Source: Ostreococcus lucimarinus CCE9901 (lineage: Eukaryota > Chlorophyta > Mamiellophyceae > Mamiellales > Bathycoccaceae). From it: 64,000 bases of DNA. The stretch lies in assembly GCF_000092065.1 (NCBI RefSeq), contig NC_009368.1, positions 62,001 to 126,000 on the forward strand, read 5' to 3'. The notes under the pieces were generated by a model. It had not been told where the DNA came from and did not search any database. It saw nothing but the letters and a program-made list of their open reading frames with translations. Shown in pieces: positions 29,064-38,575 of the stretch (position 1 is its first letter; every line of letters begins with the position of its first letter). The position numbers and the translations under genes were made by a program.

Positions 29064-30649
29064 TTACGCCGTGATTTTTTCCGACGGGGAAGAAGAAAAC
29101 TGAGAGATTCTTTCTTCGAGGAGAGGGCGGAAATGGCGAATCACTCCTTGTATCGGCCACGCAGCGGCATCGCCGAGAGCCTGAGGAATCACGACGCAAA
29201 GAGGCGCACGAGGTCAGTCAGTCGATCCTTTTTTGGGAAAAAAAAATGAACGCGCGGAGGAATCGTCGACGGACGTACGCAAATAGTGTGCCCTTCGATT
29301 TGTTTCGTGAGCTCCTGTAATGTGTCAATCTCTTCGAGACGCGCGTCGCCCTTGACCATGCGTTGCATGATGTTGTACAACCACGACGTCCCTTCGCGGC
29401 AGGGCGTGCACTGGCCGCACGATTCGTGCTTGTAAAAGTAACTCAAACGCGCGATGGCGTCGATGACGTCGGTGGATTTGTCCATGACGATCACCGCCGC
29501 GGTCCCGAGACCGCTCTGGGCTTCTTTCAAAGAGTCAAAATCCATCAACACGTCTTCGCACACGTTCTTGGGAATGAGCGGTACTGAGGATCCGCCGGGG
29601 ATGACGGCTAAGAGGTTGTCCCAACCGCCTCGCACGCCGCCGCAGTGCTTCTCGATGAGGTCTCGCAAAGGAATAGACATCTCTTCCTCCACCGTGCACG
29701 GGTTGTTGACGTGCCCAGAGATGCAAAACAACTTCGTACCGGCGTTATTCTTTCGACCGAAGGAGGCGAACCAATCCGCGCCTCGGCGCAAAATCGTCGG
29801 CGCCACGGCGACGGTTTCGACATTCGTCACCGTCGTCGGGCATCCGTACAGGCCGACGTTGGCGGGGAACGGCGGTTTCAACCTCGGTTTGCCCTGTTTA
29901 CCCTCTAAAGACTCGATCAAAGCCGTCTCTTCGCCGCAAATATACGCCCCAGCGCCGTAGTGAATGTTGACGTCGAAATCCATCCCGCTTCCGCACGCAT
30001 TCTTCCCCAAATATCCCGCCGCGTAACACTCCGCCAACGCCCGTTCCAGCGCCAACCGTTCGTTCACATACTCACCACGAATGTAAATGTACGCCGCACG
30101 CGCCCGCATCGCCGTCCCCGCGATCAAGCATCCCTCCAACAACTTGTGCGGGTCGTGTCGCATGATTTCCCTGTCCTTGCACGTCCCCGGTTCGCTCTCA
30201 TCCGCGTTCACCACGAGATAATTCGGCCGTCCATCGCTCACCCTCGGCATGAACGACCACTTCAGCCCGCTCGGGAACCCCGCGCCGCCGCGTCCGCGCA
30301 ATCCGCTCGCCTTCATCTCGCTTATTATCCAATCCGCCCCGAGTTCCACGAGCGACTTCGTGTTGTGCCAGTCCCCGCGCTTCATCGCGCCCTTCAGGAA
30401 CGGATCGTGCTTCCCGTACAGGTTGGTGAAGATGCGATCTTGGTCCTTCAAATCACCGTGCGCGCGCTCGCTCGAGTACGCGCGATGCGGTCGCGTTCGC
30501 GCGGCGACGGTGCGATGACCCTGGATCGTCGGTTTCGTCGTCGTTTCGCGCGCGCCATCGACGCCGTGCGCCGCGGAGGCGTCCGCGAGCGCGACGGCGC
30601 GAAGGGTGAGGGTTTTTGTCAGCCGCTGGCGCGTCGCGGAGGCGAGCAT
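29064..30649 (-). CDS. NDUFV1: Mitochondrial complex I 51-kDa subunit NDUFV1
   Basis: NADH- and FMN-binding subunit of complex I, with the N3 iron-sulfur cluster. Two exons: 29279-30649 and 29064-29180 (495 residues). Start [18 protein letters not shown] is a classic mitochondrial presequence; the upstream ATG at 30694 is less likely. Motifs: [20 protein letters not shown] (FMN/NADH), [19 protein letters not shown], and the cluster ligands [12 protein letters not shown]. The 98-nt intron opens GTACGT right after GHTIC, has two overlapping CTGAC copies (29213-29221, minus) and ends TCAG. Exon 2 restores [19 protein letters not shown], the conserved end including the last His/Asp region. Reading through the intron gives an unrelated tail, so the spliced form is right. 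Confidence 0.96.
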
Positions 30650-30759
30650 GGCGTCCGAGCGCGCGCGCGTCGCGCGATGACGCCGTACAGTCAACTAGGT
30701 TTGGTGCGGCGTGAAATTTCACTTCAAACAAACGCCGCGCCGACGAAAGGACGACGGAA

Positions 30760-32391
30760 TCAGCTCGACATAGTCGCCTTGTTGATCTCGAAAATGAGCA
30801 AACGCCAAAGAGAAATGACGAAAGGCTCGCACTCGGCGTCTAAAACCGGGTCGAGATCGACGATGAGGTCGAGAGGGGAAACGCGAGCGTCGAGCTTTTC
30901 GAGGACGAAGCGCGCGAGAGCGGGCTCGGATTCGCCGAGGAGGTCGGTGAGCTTCTTGGAGATCCACTTGGAGGCGACGGCGTCGATTTCGGCGGTGGTG
31001 TAAGTGGACCAATCCATGGGATGGGCGAAGATGTCGTCGCGAGCGGTGGGAACGGTGGCGATGATGGCGGCGACGTCGACGGGTCGTCGCTCGGCGCGAC
31101 GGCGATCGACGTCGCGGGCGGCGTCTTCGAAGACGTCCGGAGGTGGTTTCGCGTGCGATGCGGAGAACGCGGCGGATAGACCGCCGGTCGGTCGCTTCGG
31201 TGCGGTCAAGCCGAAAGACGTCTTTGCCTGCTGCTGCTGCTGCGGTGGCGGCGGCACCGACACCAAATCGCTCGAGCGCGGTTCGGCAAAGCCTCGAACG
31301 CGCTCGGGCTCGTGCGTCGACTTTCGAGCTTTTGAAATCGGAAACGCCTCTGCGTGGACATCATCGCTCGTCGAACGCGAACGCGCCGCCGCGCGAACCG
31401 TCGCGCGAGTATCGCGTCGCTCGAGCTCCTCTTCCTCATCGCGACGGTCTCGTTCGTCGTCCTCGATTTCTAAATCTCGAAACCGTCGTCGTCGCGCCCG
31501 CTCGCGGTCGGACTTTTCCCAAAGCGGCGTTTGGATGCCGTCCTCTTCGCTATCGCTCGCTAAGTCGCGCTTGATCGCCGCGCGACGTTCCATCTTCTTT
31601 TCCTTTTCTATTTTCGCTCGCCTCGCGCGTTCGCGGACGTTGGCGCCGACTAAATCATCCATCACCTTCTCCCGCTCGCGAAACAACCGCTCGGCGCGCT
31701 CGGTCGCTTCGTATTCGTGTCTTCCACCGCGCACGAACCGCGCGGTGGCGGAGTTCGTCACCGGCGCGCTCGTCCCGCTCTCGAACCTCCCGGCGTCGGA
31801 AGCGTTCGCCGGCGAGCGCCCCCTCGACGTCGACCTCCGCCCACCCTCCCTCGCCGCCGCGCCGCGCGTCGACTCTCGCGCCTTCCCCTCGTCCACCGAC
31901 CGCGGCGGTAACCCACGCACGACGACCTCCGCCTTCGCGTTCGCCGCCTTCGCCGCCTTTCCCGCCTTCGCCTTCGCCGTCGCCTCGTCGTCCGAAATCT
32001 CCCCGATCTCCACCTCCTCCCCCTCCATCCCTCGCCCGAGCACCCTCGCGATCTCTCTTCGTCGCCTCGCGTCCCCGTCCGCGTCCAGCGCGCGCTCTCC
32101 CGCGCGTCTCAGGTACGCCGTCGTCGCCGCCCTCGTCGCCGCGTTCGCCGCGCACGTCATCGCCTCGTCCGCCTCGCTCACGCGCAGCCCATCGATCGCG
32201 CGCGCGCACCGCACCGCGCCCTCGATCGTCTCGAACGTCGCGAATCCGAACCGCTTCGGCGCGCGCGTCGCGGGATCGCGGACGCGTTTCCACGTTTTCA
32301 GCGCGCCGCAGATTTCGAGCGCGCGCTCGACGATCGCGTCGTCCGCGAGCGCGATTGGGATCTTTCCCACGTACACGCGCGGCGCGGACAT
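30760..32391 (-). CDS. RBM25: RBM25-like splicing regulator (RRM plus PWI)
   Basis: 543 residues from MSAPRVYVGK. The RRM occupies about residues 1-80, with RNP2-like RVYVGKIP and RNP1-like KRFGFATFE. The middle is very charged with repeated Arg/Glu/Asp stretches. The C-terminus is a PWI domain (about 455-540): IFAHPMDWSTYTTAEI, KLTDLLGESEPALARFVLEKL and LDLIVDLDPVLDAECEPFVISLWRLLIFE. The RRM, RE/RD, PWI order is that of RBM25/SNU71-type U1-associated factors that set splice-site choice. Longer upstream start codons are within the shared promoter region and arginine-rich. The divergent neighbour starts 140 bp away. Confidence 0.88.
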   Translation of the reverse strand: MSAPRVYVGKIPIALADDAIVERALEICGALKTWKRVRDPATRAPKRFGFATFETIEGAVRCARAIDGLRVSEADEAMTCAANAATRAATTAYLRRAGERALDADGDARRRREIARVLGRGMEGEEVEIGEISDDEATAKAKAGKAAKAANAKAEVVVRGLPPRSVDEGKARESTRGAAAREGGRRSTSRGRSPANASDAGRFESGTSAPVTNSATARFVRGGRHEYEATERAERLFREREKVMDDLVGANVRERARRAKIEKEKKMERRAAIKRDLASDSEEDGIQTPLWEKSDRERARRRRFRDLEIEDDERDRRDEEEELERRDTRATVRAAARSRSTSDDVHAEAFPISKARKSTHEPERVRGFAEPRSSDLVSVPPPPQQQQQAKTSFGLTAPKRPTGGLSAAFSASHAKPPPDVFEDAARDVDRRRAERRPVDVAAIIATVPTARDDIFAHPMDWSTYTTAEIDAVASKWISKKLTDLLGESEPALARFVLEKLDARVSPLDLIVDLDPVLDAECEPFVISLWRLLIFEINKATMSS

Positions 32392-32531
32392 CGTCGCTGC
32401 GCGTCGCGTCTCGACGCGCGACGCGACGCGCGGCGCGACGTGACGCGCGACGATGTCCGCGCGCGCGAAGGCGATGGATGCGCCGCACATCGGCGCTCGA
32501 AATCTGCGTCGCGCGTCGCGTCGCGCGGCGC

Positions 32532-33449
32532 ATGGCGACGGCGAGCGCGCGCGTTCGTCGCGCGTCACCGCGCGCCGCGCGACGCCCCGCGCGACGCAAC
32601 GCGAGAGGAGGACGCGCGACGCGGATTCGTCGGCGCGCGACGTCGGCATCGGACGACGAAACCGCGCGCGCGACGCGCGATGCGACGACGCGGATGTCGT
32701 ACGACGACGGGGAACCGCTGATCGACGCGCGCTCGGCGCGGGTGAAGCGGACGGGGCGCAAGAGCGCGGCGCCGCCGGTGACGCGGCCGGGGATCTTGAA
32801 GTCCAAAGCCGCGGCGCTGCGAGAAATCGACGAGGCGACGCGAGGCGACGAGGAGGCGGCGGAGGCGGCGGGGGAGGCGGAGGACGACGACGGGCGGTCG
32901 CGAAGGAAACGGCGGGACGGGGAGAGGGCGGAGTTGACGTCGACGGCGAGCGTCGTGGAGTGGATGGTTCGATCGACGGATGATATGCTGGACGATTTGG
33001 AGGCGCGAGAACCGCCGGGCGCCGTCGCGGCGTGGGCGCTGAGTAAACGCGCGGAATCCGTGGTGGGGAATCCGGCGGTGAAGAAGACGGTGGACGTCGT
33101 CGGTAAGGTTGGCGTGGCGGCCGTGCGCGCGGCGGCGCCCGTGGTGGCGGATGGCGCGGGGAAGGTGGTGAAGGAAGGGTCGAAATTAGCCGTCAAGGCG
33201 GCGGTGAGCGCGGCGACGGCCAAGGTTGGATACGACAAGCGCGAACGCGAGAAAGAACGATCGACCCCGTTCGGGGGGCTGCTGGGAGGGAATAAGAAGA
33301 CGCCGCCGCTGGAATCCGAGAGGGAGAAGAAGAAAAACCCATTCGCGTTCCCGTCGCTCGCGAAGAAACCAGAACCCGAACCGCCGAGAGGCTTGTTTGG
33401 GCGCAAGAAGGATGACAAGCCGAAGAGAGGATTCTTCGGCGGGAAGTAG
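32532..33449 (+). CDS. Conserved-looking protein with possible transit peptide, unknown
   Basis: 305 residues from MATASARVRRASPRAARRPA, an Arg/Ala/Ser-rich start lacking acids that resembles a plastid or mitochondrial presequence; an internal ATG at 32694 (MSYDDGEPLIDARS) would give 251 residues. The middle is acidic then has a helical section (STDDMLDDLEAREPPGAVAA) and an Ala/Val-rich amphipathic stretch (AAVRAAAPVVADGAGKVVKE). The C-terminus is Gly/Lys/Phe-rich with repeated short units such as FGGLLGG, GLFGRKK and GFFGGK. I recognise no domain. It is divergent from RBM25. Confidence 0.6.
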   Translation: MATASARVRRASPRAARRPARRNARGGRATRIRRRATSASDDETARATRDATTRMSYDDGEPLIDARSARVKRTGRKSAAPPVTRPGILKSKAAALREIDEATRGDEEAAEAAGEAEDDDGRSRRKRRDGERAELTSTASVVEWMVRSTDDMLDDLEAREPPGAVAAWALSKRAESVVGNPAVKKTVDVVGKVGVAAVRAAAPVVADGAGKVVKEGSKLAVKAAVSAATAKVGYDKREREKERSTPFGGLLGGNKKTPPLESEREKKKNPFAFPSLAKKPEPEPPRGLFGRKKDDKPKRGFFGGK

Positions 33450-33668
33450 AGTTAGCGCATGCAATTGGAAGGCTCAATTACAAAAGATGTTCGCCGCGCA
33501 ATAGATTTTGAAAATTTGCGCTCGCGGTGGCGCGTTGTATATGTAGTAAAAGTGTCGAGACGGCGGACGTCGTCGAATAAGTTATTATTTTGGTTGTCGA
33601 TCCGTCGCGACGGAGTCGCGCAGATCCTCGTGACGGATCGGTTTCGATCCACGTAGTAAAGTGACGAA

Positions 33669-34814
33669 TTAGAAGCAGCAAATCCCCAAGCCACACAAGC
33701 CGCTGGACTTTTGCTCGACCACCGGCACGGTTTGCGCGGGCTTGTCGCTCGCAGCCGTCGTCTCCTCGGTCTTTTCGTTCCCTCCGAGCACGGATGGGAT
33801 GATGGACAACGCGCGGCCGATCAACTTGCCAGGCATGGCGAACAGACCACCCATCTTTTCCTTGGCAGCCTTTTCTTCGGCTTCCCTGCGCGCGGCTTCG
33901 GCGGCGGCGGCGGCGGCTTGCTTCTCGGCGAGTTCGCGCTCTTCCTTCGCCTTCTTCGCCGCAGCTTCAGCCTCGGCAGCCTCTTTTTCGGCTTGCTTTT
34001 TAGCGGCGCGCGTTTTTGCATCCTCAGCCTCCTTCTTCGCCTTTTCGGCGGCTTCGGCGGCTTCGGCTTCGGCTTCCTCGGCCGCTTTCTTCGCCGCCTC
34101 GCGCTCGGCGGCTTCCTTTCTCGCGGCCTCGGCTTCAGCCTTGGCCTTTTCAGCGTCAGCCTTAGCCTTTGCTTCGGCGGCGATGCGTTCCTCTTCGGCC
34201 TTGTTCTTCGCCGCCTCCTCGGCTTCCTTGATCGCCTGCTTTGCCGCCTCCTCGGCTCGCTTCTTCTCTTCCTCGAGCGCCTTTTCGGCCGCCTTCCTCT
34301 CCTCCTCGGCGGCCTTTTCAGCCGCCTTCTTCTCCTCGGCAGCCTTCGTCGCGGCCGCCTCCTCAGCCGCAGCCTTCGCCTCAGCCGCGGCCGCGGCCGC
34401 CTTCTCAGCCGCCTCGCGCTCGTCGTTCTCAGCCTTTCTGTACGCCTCCCTCGCCTCCTCCAACTTTGCCTCCTCCGCCGCCTTCTCCGCCGCCAACTCC
34501 GCGAGCTTCGCCTCCGCCGCCGGATCCGCGTTCTTTTTACTCGCGCTCTTCGCCAGCTTCGCCTCCGTCTTCGCGTTCGTCTTGATCGACTTTTGCGACG
34601 TCAAGATCGCCTTCACCGCCTCCTTCTTCGTCGTCTCGGAGTCCGCCTTCGTCGCCTTCGCCTCCGCCTCCGCCCGCGCCCGCACCTCCGCCTTCGCCGC
34701 GGCCTCGGCCTCGGCCTCCGCCACGATGTCCTCCTGCGCGCGACGCATGAAGCTCAGCATCCCACCGAACTTCTTCTCCGACGGCTGTCTCGCCAATTCT
34801 CCCGACTCGCTCAT
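33669..34814 (-). CDS. Ala/Glu/Lys-rich long-helix protein with Cys C-terminus, unknown
   Basis: 381 residues. After a short polar start (MSESGELARQPSEKKFGG) about residues 25-310 are nearly pure Ala, Glu, Lys and Arg with alternating acidic and basic residues, the pattern of a long coiled coil or single alpha helix. The end changes to a hydrophobic patch (FAMPGKLIGRALSIIPSVLGG), an acidic/Thr-rich linker, and a terminal CGLGICCF. The cysteines near the end could be acylated; it is not a CaaX box. No family recognised; the composition makes distant matches unreliable. The complementary strand reads open for long stretches only because of this composition. Confidence 0.75.
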   Translation of the reverse strand: MSESGELARQPSEKKFGGMLSFMRRAQEDIVAEAEAEAAAKAEVRARAEAEAKATKADSETTKKEAVKAILTSQKSIKTNAKTEAKLAKSASKKNADPAAEAKLAELAAEKAAEEAKLEEAREAYRKAENDEREAAEKAAAAAAEAKAAAEEAAATKAAEEKKAAEKAAEEERKAAEKALEEEKKRAEEAAKQAIKEAEEAAKNKAEEERIAAEAKAKADAEKAKAEAEAARKEAAEREAAKKAAEEAEAEAAEAAEKAKKEAEDAKTRAAKKQAEKEAAEAEAAAKKAKEERELAEKQAAAAAAEAARREAEEKAAKEKMGGLFAMPGKLIGRALSIIPSVLGGNEKTEETTAASDKPAQTVPVVEQKSSGLCGLGICCF

Positions 34815-35306
34815 CGTCGACGGATGGATTGGATTGAATGCGAAATTAATGAATGCTCGCGGTCACGTCGTCGATGCCGACGCCTTCCGCGCGTTCGGAC
34901 GCCGCGCGTTTTACGCCGCGCGGTGTTTCGATGCGCGACGATCGACTCCGGCGCGCCGTCGCGTTCGGCCTCGATTCGGGCGCGTCGCGTCGGCGTGTGC
35001 GCCGCGCCGATTCGACGATTCGACAATTCGCGGATTCGACGCGAACGCATCGTCGGATCGCGATCGGATCGTTTTTAGCGCGCGCTCGACGCGTCGACGT
35101 CTCGTACGCGACGTCGCGATTCGCCCATGTGGTGCGCGCGCGATCGGCGATCGGACGATCGGCGGGTGGTCGATCCCGTCGACTCGCGATCGGTCGATCG
35201 GGGGGGGGTCTCTTTGCGCGACACGGACCGACGGACGCGCGCGACGCGACCGCCCGATCGACCGACGGCGCGCGCGCGCTCCAGCGCGACGCGACCGCGC
35301 GGGACG
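34815..35306. other. Divergent intergenic region with CGATCGG clusters
   Basis: 492 bp between the helical-protein start and the GPI8 start. It carries several GATTCGACGATTCGAC-like units (about 35012-35045) and clustered CGATCGG words (about 35135-35205). Presumably both promoters; no exon supported. Confidence 0.5.
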
Positions 35307-36344
35307 ATGGCGCGCGCGCGACGGCGCGACTCGGCGCGCGTCGTCGTCGCGGCGTGCGTCGCGGCGTGCGTCGTCGTCGGTCGATCGGGCCGCGCGGATG
35401 GGTTCGCGGGACGGCGACCGGCGCGGGACGGCGACGGCGCGCGCGACGGCGACGACGACGGCGCGCGCGAGAACTGGGCGCTGATCGTGGACGCGTCGAG
35501 GTATTGGTTCAATTATCGACACGGCGCGAACGCGCTGTCGATGTACAGGAGCGTGAAACGGATGGGGATTCCGGATTCGCGCGTGGTGCTCATGCTCGCG
35601 GACGACCACGCGTGCGACGCGAGGAATCCCGCGCACGGACGCGTGTACGGCGACGAGGACAGGGGCGTGGAGCTGTACGGAGACGACGTGGAGGTGGATT
35701 ACAGAGGGACGGAGGTGACGCCGGAGCGCGTGATTCGAGTGCTGACGAATCGACACGAACGCGGGACGCCGCGGTCGAAAAAGTTGCTCCCGGGGGCGCG
35801 GAGCAACGTGTTGATATACATCACGGGACACGGCGGCGATGGGTTCATTAAGTTTCAGGATCAGACGGAGTTGCGGGCGGAGGAGATCGCGGACGCGCTG
35901 GCGCAGATGCACGCGCGGGATCGGTACAACGAGGTGTTGTTTTTGGCGGATACGTGTCAGGCGGCGACGCTCGCCAAGGCGATTCGATCGCCGAGGGTGC
36001 TGGCGCTGAGCTCGAGCGGGTTGGGGGAGAACTCGTACTCGCGGTTTCTCGATCCCGGGCTCGGCGTGCACGTGATCGATAGGTTCACGTATCACGTGTT
36101 GGAGTTTTTCGAAAAGCTCAAACCGGAGAGCGCGAACACGATGGGCGAGCTCGAGGCGTCGCTCACGCCGGATAAGTTGATGTCGCGCGCGGTGTTGGAC
36201 GTGAAGACGTTCACGCACAGAAACGCGCGCGCGATGAAACTGAGCGAGTTTTTCGGCGCGGTGTGCAAGGCGCGCGCGTTGACGGGGGCTTTCGATTGGT
36301 TCGTCGGGGCGAAATCGACGGCGGACGCGCCGGTAGACGGTTAG
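35307..36344 (+). CDS. GPI8: GPI-anchor transamidase catalytic subunit GPI8/PIG-K
   Basis: Cysteine protease-like (family C13) subunit that replaces the C-terminal signal of proteins with a GPI anchor in the ER lumen. 345 residues. MARARRRDSARVVVAACVAACVVVG is a signal peptide. The mature part begins ENWALIVDASRYWFNYRHGANALSMYRSVKRMGIPDS, which is characteristic. The catalytic dyad is His175 (ITGHGGDGF) and Cys217 (ADTCQAATL). The frame is open further upstream, but that part is promoter-like. Unlike human and yeast enzymes, no C-terminal transmembrane helix is evident, so it may be a soluble luminal form as in trypanosomes. Confidence 0.94.
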   Translation: MARARRRDSARVVVAACVAACVVVGRSGRADGFAGRRPARDGDGARDGDDDGARENWALIVDASRYWFNYRHGANALSMYRSVKRMGIPDSRVVLMLADDHACDARNPAHGRVYGDEDRGVELYGDDVEVDYRGTEVTPERVIRVLTNRHERGTPRSKKLLPGARSNVLIYITGHGGDGFIKFQDQTELRAEEIADALAQMHARDRYNEVLFLADTCQAATLAKAIRSPRVLALSSSGLGENSYSRFLDPGLGVHVIDRFTYHVLEFFEKLKPESANTMGELEASLTPDKLMSRAVLDVKTFTHRNARAMKLSEFFGAVCKARALTGAFDWFVGAKSTADAPVDG

Positions 36345-36727
36345 AAACGTAGAAGTTGTATTAGTCATAGCGACGCAAGCATGTGTGTACACGACGCGCG
36401 CGCGAGACGTGGTGATTGGATCCGTCGCGAACACTCCAACTGTCCATTCTTGGCGGCAGTCTGGCACGCGGTCCGGTCGCGCGATCGAGCAGCCATTTCT
36501 GTAGAGTCACGATGTGACGACGTCGACGTGACTGGATCGACGTGACTCGATCACGAAAGCTAACGGACCACACAAACGCGACGATCGTACGAGTTCTGCG
36601 CCGAAGACGAGCAAAACAGTGTTTGTACGTGCGATCACAATCATCCAAACCCGCATCGACGCCGAAGACGCGTCGTCATCCGCGACACGCATCCGCGCGA
36701 GAGAATCGACGCCGCGCGCCCGATCGC
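36345..36727. other. Convergent intergenic region
   Basis: 383 bp between the GPI8 stop and the 3' end of the minus-strand 324-residue gene. It has lower GC than its neighbours and ACGTCGACGTGACT repeats near 36511-36548. No exon or RNA gene recognised. Confidence 0.5.
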
Positions 36728-37439
36728 TCACGCCGCCGCCGACTTTTTCGGCGCGGTTTCCTCGAGCCATTGTTTCGCCTCTTCTTTAATCGTGCGCAGC
36801 TCAATCATCAATTTCGGGTTGAACAGTAAGAAGTAATCGTTTGTCGCGACGACCGTGTTCAAAAGCAGCTCCGTAGATTCGACGACCATCTCCTCCAGCG
36901 TTCCTTTCAGCTCGTCGACGCGGCGAACGGCGCGAGCGACGTCCTCGCGCGCCTCAGCCTCCGCGACCGTCTCCGGCGACGGCGGTTCATCCGGCGGCGA
37001 AACGTCGTCACCGAAATCGTCTTCACCCAAGTCAAACTGCTGTTCCGGAGGCGACGCGGCGAGTCCTTCCGCCAGCGCGCGCGCGTCGACGCCGTCGTCC
37101 ATCCGCGTCTCCGGCGTCGGATCGGGCGTCGGACGCGGCGTCGCCGCCATCGCCGCGCGCGGCGTCAGCGTCGGCGCGCGCGACGACGGCACTTTGAAAA
37201 CGATCTCGCGCTTCGCCGGCGTCGTCGTCGCGGCCATAGTCGCCGGCGTCGTCGCCGTCGATCTCGCCGCGCCCGCGTCCGCCGCCTTCGTCTCTCGCGC
37301 GACGTCCATCTTCCCCCCCGACGCCTCCGACGCCCCGCGCGCGTCGCGCGCCGTCTCCACGCTTTTCCTGCGCGCCGTCTCCGCGCGCGGCGTCGCTCGC
37401 GCCGTCGCAGTCGTCGTCTCTCGCGCGTCTCGATCGCGT

Positions 37440-37474
<35 letters not shown>

Positions 37475-37795
37475 CTTCTCCTCGCCATCGTCGATCGCCC
37501 GCGCGTCGCGCGCGTCCGCGCGCGCGCGCGCCGATCCGTCGTCGTCGGCGTCATCGCGCGCGCGCGCCGGCGCGTCCTCGTCGCTGTCGCTGACGTCGAA
37601 CTCCGTCAGCGACGGCGCGTCGTACCTGTCGCGAATCGAACCGTCGCGCGATAAAACTCAGTCTCCGCGCGTCGCTCCGTCTCCGCGCGCGCGCCGCGCG
37701 CGCGCGCGCGTCACGCACGTCATCGCGCGTCGTCGCTTGCGCGCGTCGTCGTCGTCGCGCGCCGCGTCGCGTTTCGGCGGTCGAAACGACGCCAT
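36728..37795 (-). CDS. Acidic protein with poly-Asp tract, unknown
   Basis: 324 residues from two exons, 37719-37795 and 36728-37625. Exon 1 starts MASFRPPKRDAARDDDDARKR; the 93-nt intron opens GTGCGT and ends ACAG and the join yields a Thr codon then YDAPSLTEFDVSDSDEDA. Residues up to about 210 are disordered-looking: Asp/Ala/Arg-rich, with ten Asp in a row encoded by (GTC)10, then Thr/Pro-rich (for example VPSSRAPTLTPRAAM). The C-terminal 100 residues look folded and helical (VRRVDELKGTLEEMVVEST, then FNPKLMIELRTIKEEAKQWLEE). I recognise no family. The start lies 27 bp from the start of the divergent 243-residue gene. Exon 1 is inference from phase and intron consensus. Confidence 0.7.
37445..37474. 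repeat. (GTC)10 trinucleotide run, poly-Asp coding
   Basis: Ten perfect GTC copies on the plus strand. On the minus strand they read GAC and encode ten Asp in the 324-residue protein. Confidence 0.97.
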
Positions 37796-37822
37796 TCGGC
37801 GGTCGAAACGGCGCGCGACAGA
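37773..37822. promoter_or_regulatory. Ultra-short divergent promoter with 16-bp direct repeat
   Basis: Only 27 bp (37796-37822) separate two divergent start codons. TTCGGCGGTCGAAACG occurs twice, at 37773-37788 and 37795-37810, 22 bp apart; one copy is inside exon 1 of the minus-strand gene and the other begins at its start codon. A shared control element is a guess from position. Confidence 0.4.
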
Positions 37823-38554
37823 ATGACGCGCGACGGCGACGGCGACCGCGCGTGGTGCGTCGCCGGCGCGCGCGCGAGCGACGCGCATCGCGTGACGTAC
37901 GCCGCGTACGAGGTCTCGACGAGCGCGATCGCGGTGTACGTCGCGCGCAGACGAGCGATTGGTGAATTCGAATCGAGGCACCGCGATGACGACGAAAACG
38001 ACGACGCGACGACGCGCGACGCGCGCGCGTTCGTCGTCGACGTCGAAAAAACGCGGCGACGCGTTCGCGCGGAGCGAGGGTACGAGCTGGCGAGGACCGC
38101 GGCGGAGATGATGGCGAGGACGAAGCGGGCGTTCGAGCGGGACGAGGTGGCGGTGGCGGGGACGACGGCGACGCCGCGGCGAAAAGCGACGACGACGACG
38201 ACGACGGGAGCTTGGGCGGACGAGGGCGCGAGGGAAGGAGACACGGTTGAGATCGAGTGGGTGGAGCGCGAGGACGGGGAGGCGCGGGAGGTGACGTACG
38301 TGGAGGCGTTGGAATGGATCAACGAGGCGTTCGCGCGAGCGAGCGAACGAACGAAACGCGAACGGGAGGCGAAGAGACGGAGAGATGAGGGAAAGGGCGA
38401 GGATGAGAAAGGCTCGAGGAGCGCGAGTGCGACGCCGAAAGCGTCGCCGGCGAAGGGGACGAGCGTGGGGAAGTGGATGAGCGAGGCGACGCGGACGCGG
38501 CCAAAGTTGAAAGCCGTGGCGGAGCGAGAGAGATTGAATGAAGAAAACGAATGA
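37823..38554 (+). CDS. Charged helical protein, unknown
   Basis: 243 residues, start MTRDGDGDRAWCVAGARAS. A first segment (HRVTYAAYEVSTSAIAVYVA) is mildly hydrophobic. The rest is strongly charged and helical, with EIEWVEREDGEAREVTYVEA, a run of Glu/Arg/Lys (RTKREREAKRRRDE) and a Ser/Pro/Lys-rich end (TPKASPAKGTSVG). It suggests a soluble, perhaps nuclear protein. No family recognised. It shares the 27-bp divergent promoter and its stop is 21 bp from the convergent glutaredoxin-fusion gene. Confidence 0.6.
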   Translation: MTRDGDGDRAWCVAGARASDAHRVTYAAYEVSTSAIAVYVARRRAIGEFESRHRDDDENDDATTRDARAFVVDVEKTRRRVRAERGYELARTAAEMMARTKRAFERDEVAVAGTTATPRRKATTTTTTGAWADEGAREGDTVEIEWVEREDGEAREVTYVEALEWINEAFARASERTKREREAKRRRDEGKGEDEKGSRSASATPKASPAKGTSVGKWMSEATRTRPKLKAVAERERLNEENE

Positions 38555-38575
38555 TTGATTGAATTACGCGGCTAA

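Noticed and set aside
31655-33418. 587-codon minus-strand frame over RBM25 and its neighbour
   Set aside because: Wrong frame relative to RRM and PWI; composition artefact.
33742-35484. Long plus-strand Ala/Ser/Phe-rich frame opposite the helical protein
   Set aside because: Antisense of an Ala/Glu/Lys repeat composition; no domain and no separate start context.
34911-36467. 518-codon minus-strand frame over GPI8
   Set aside because: GPI8 catalytic motifs are on the plus strand.
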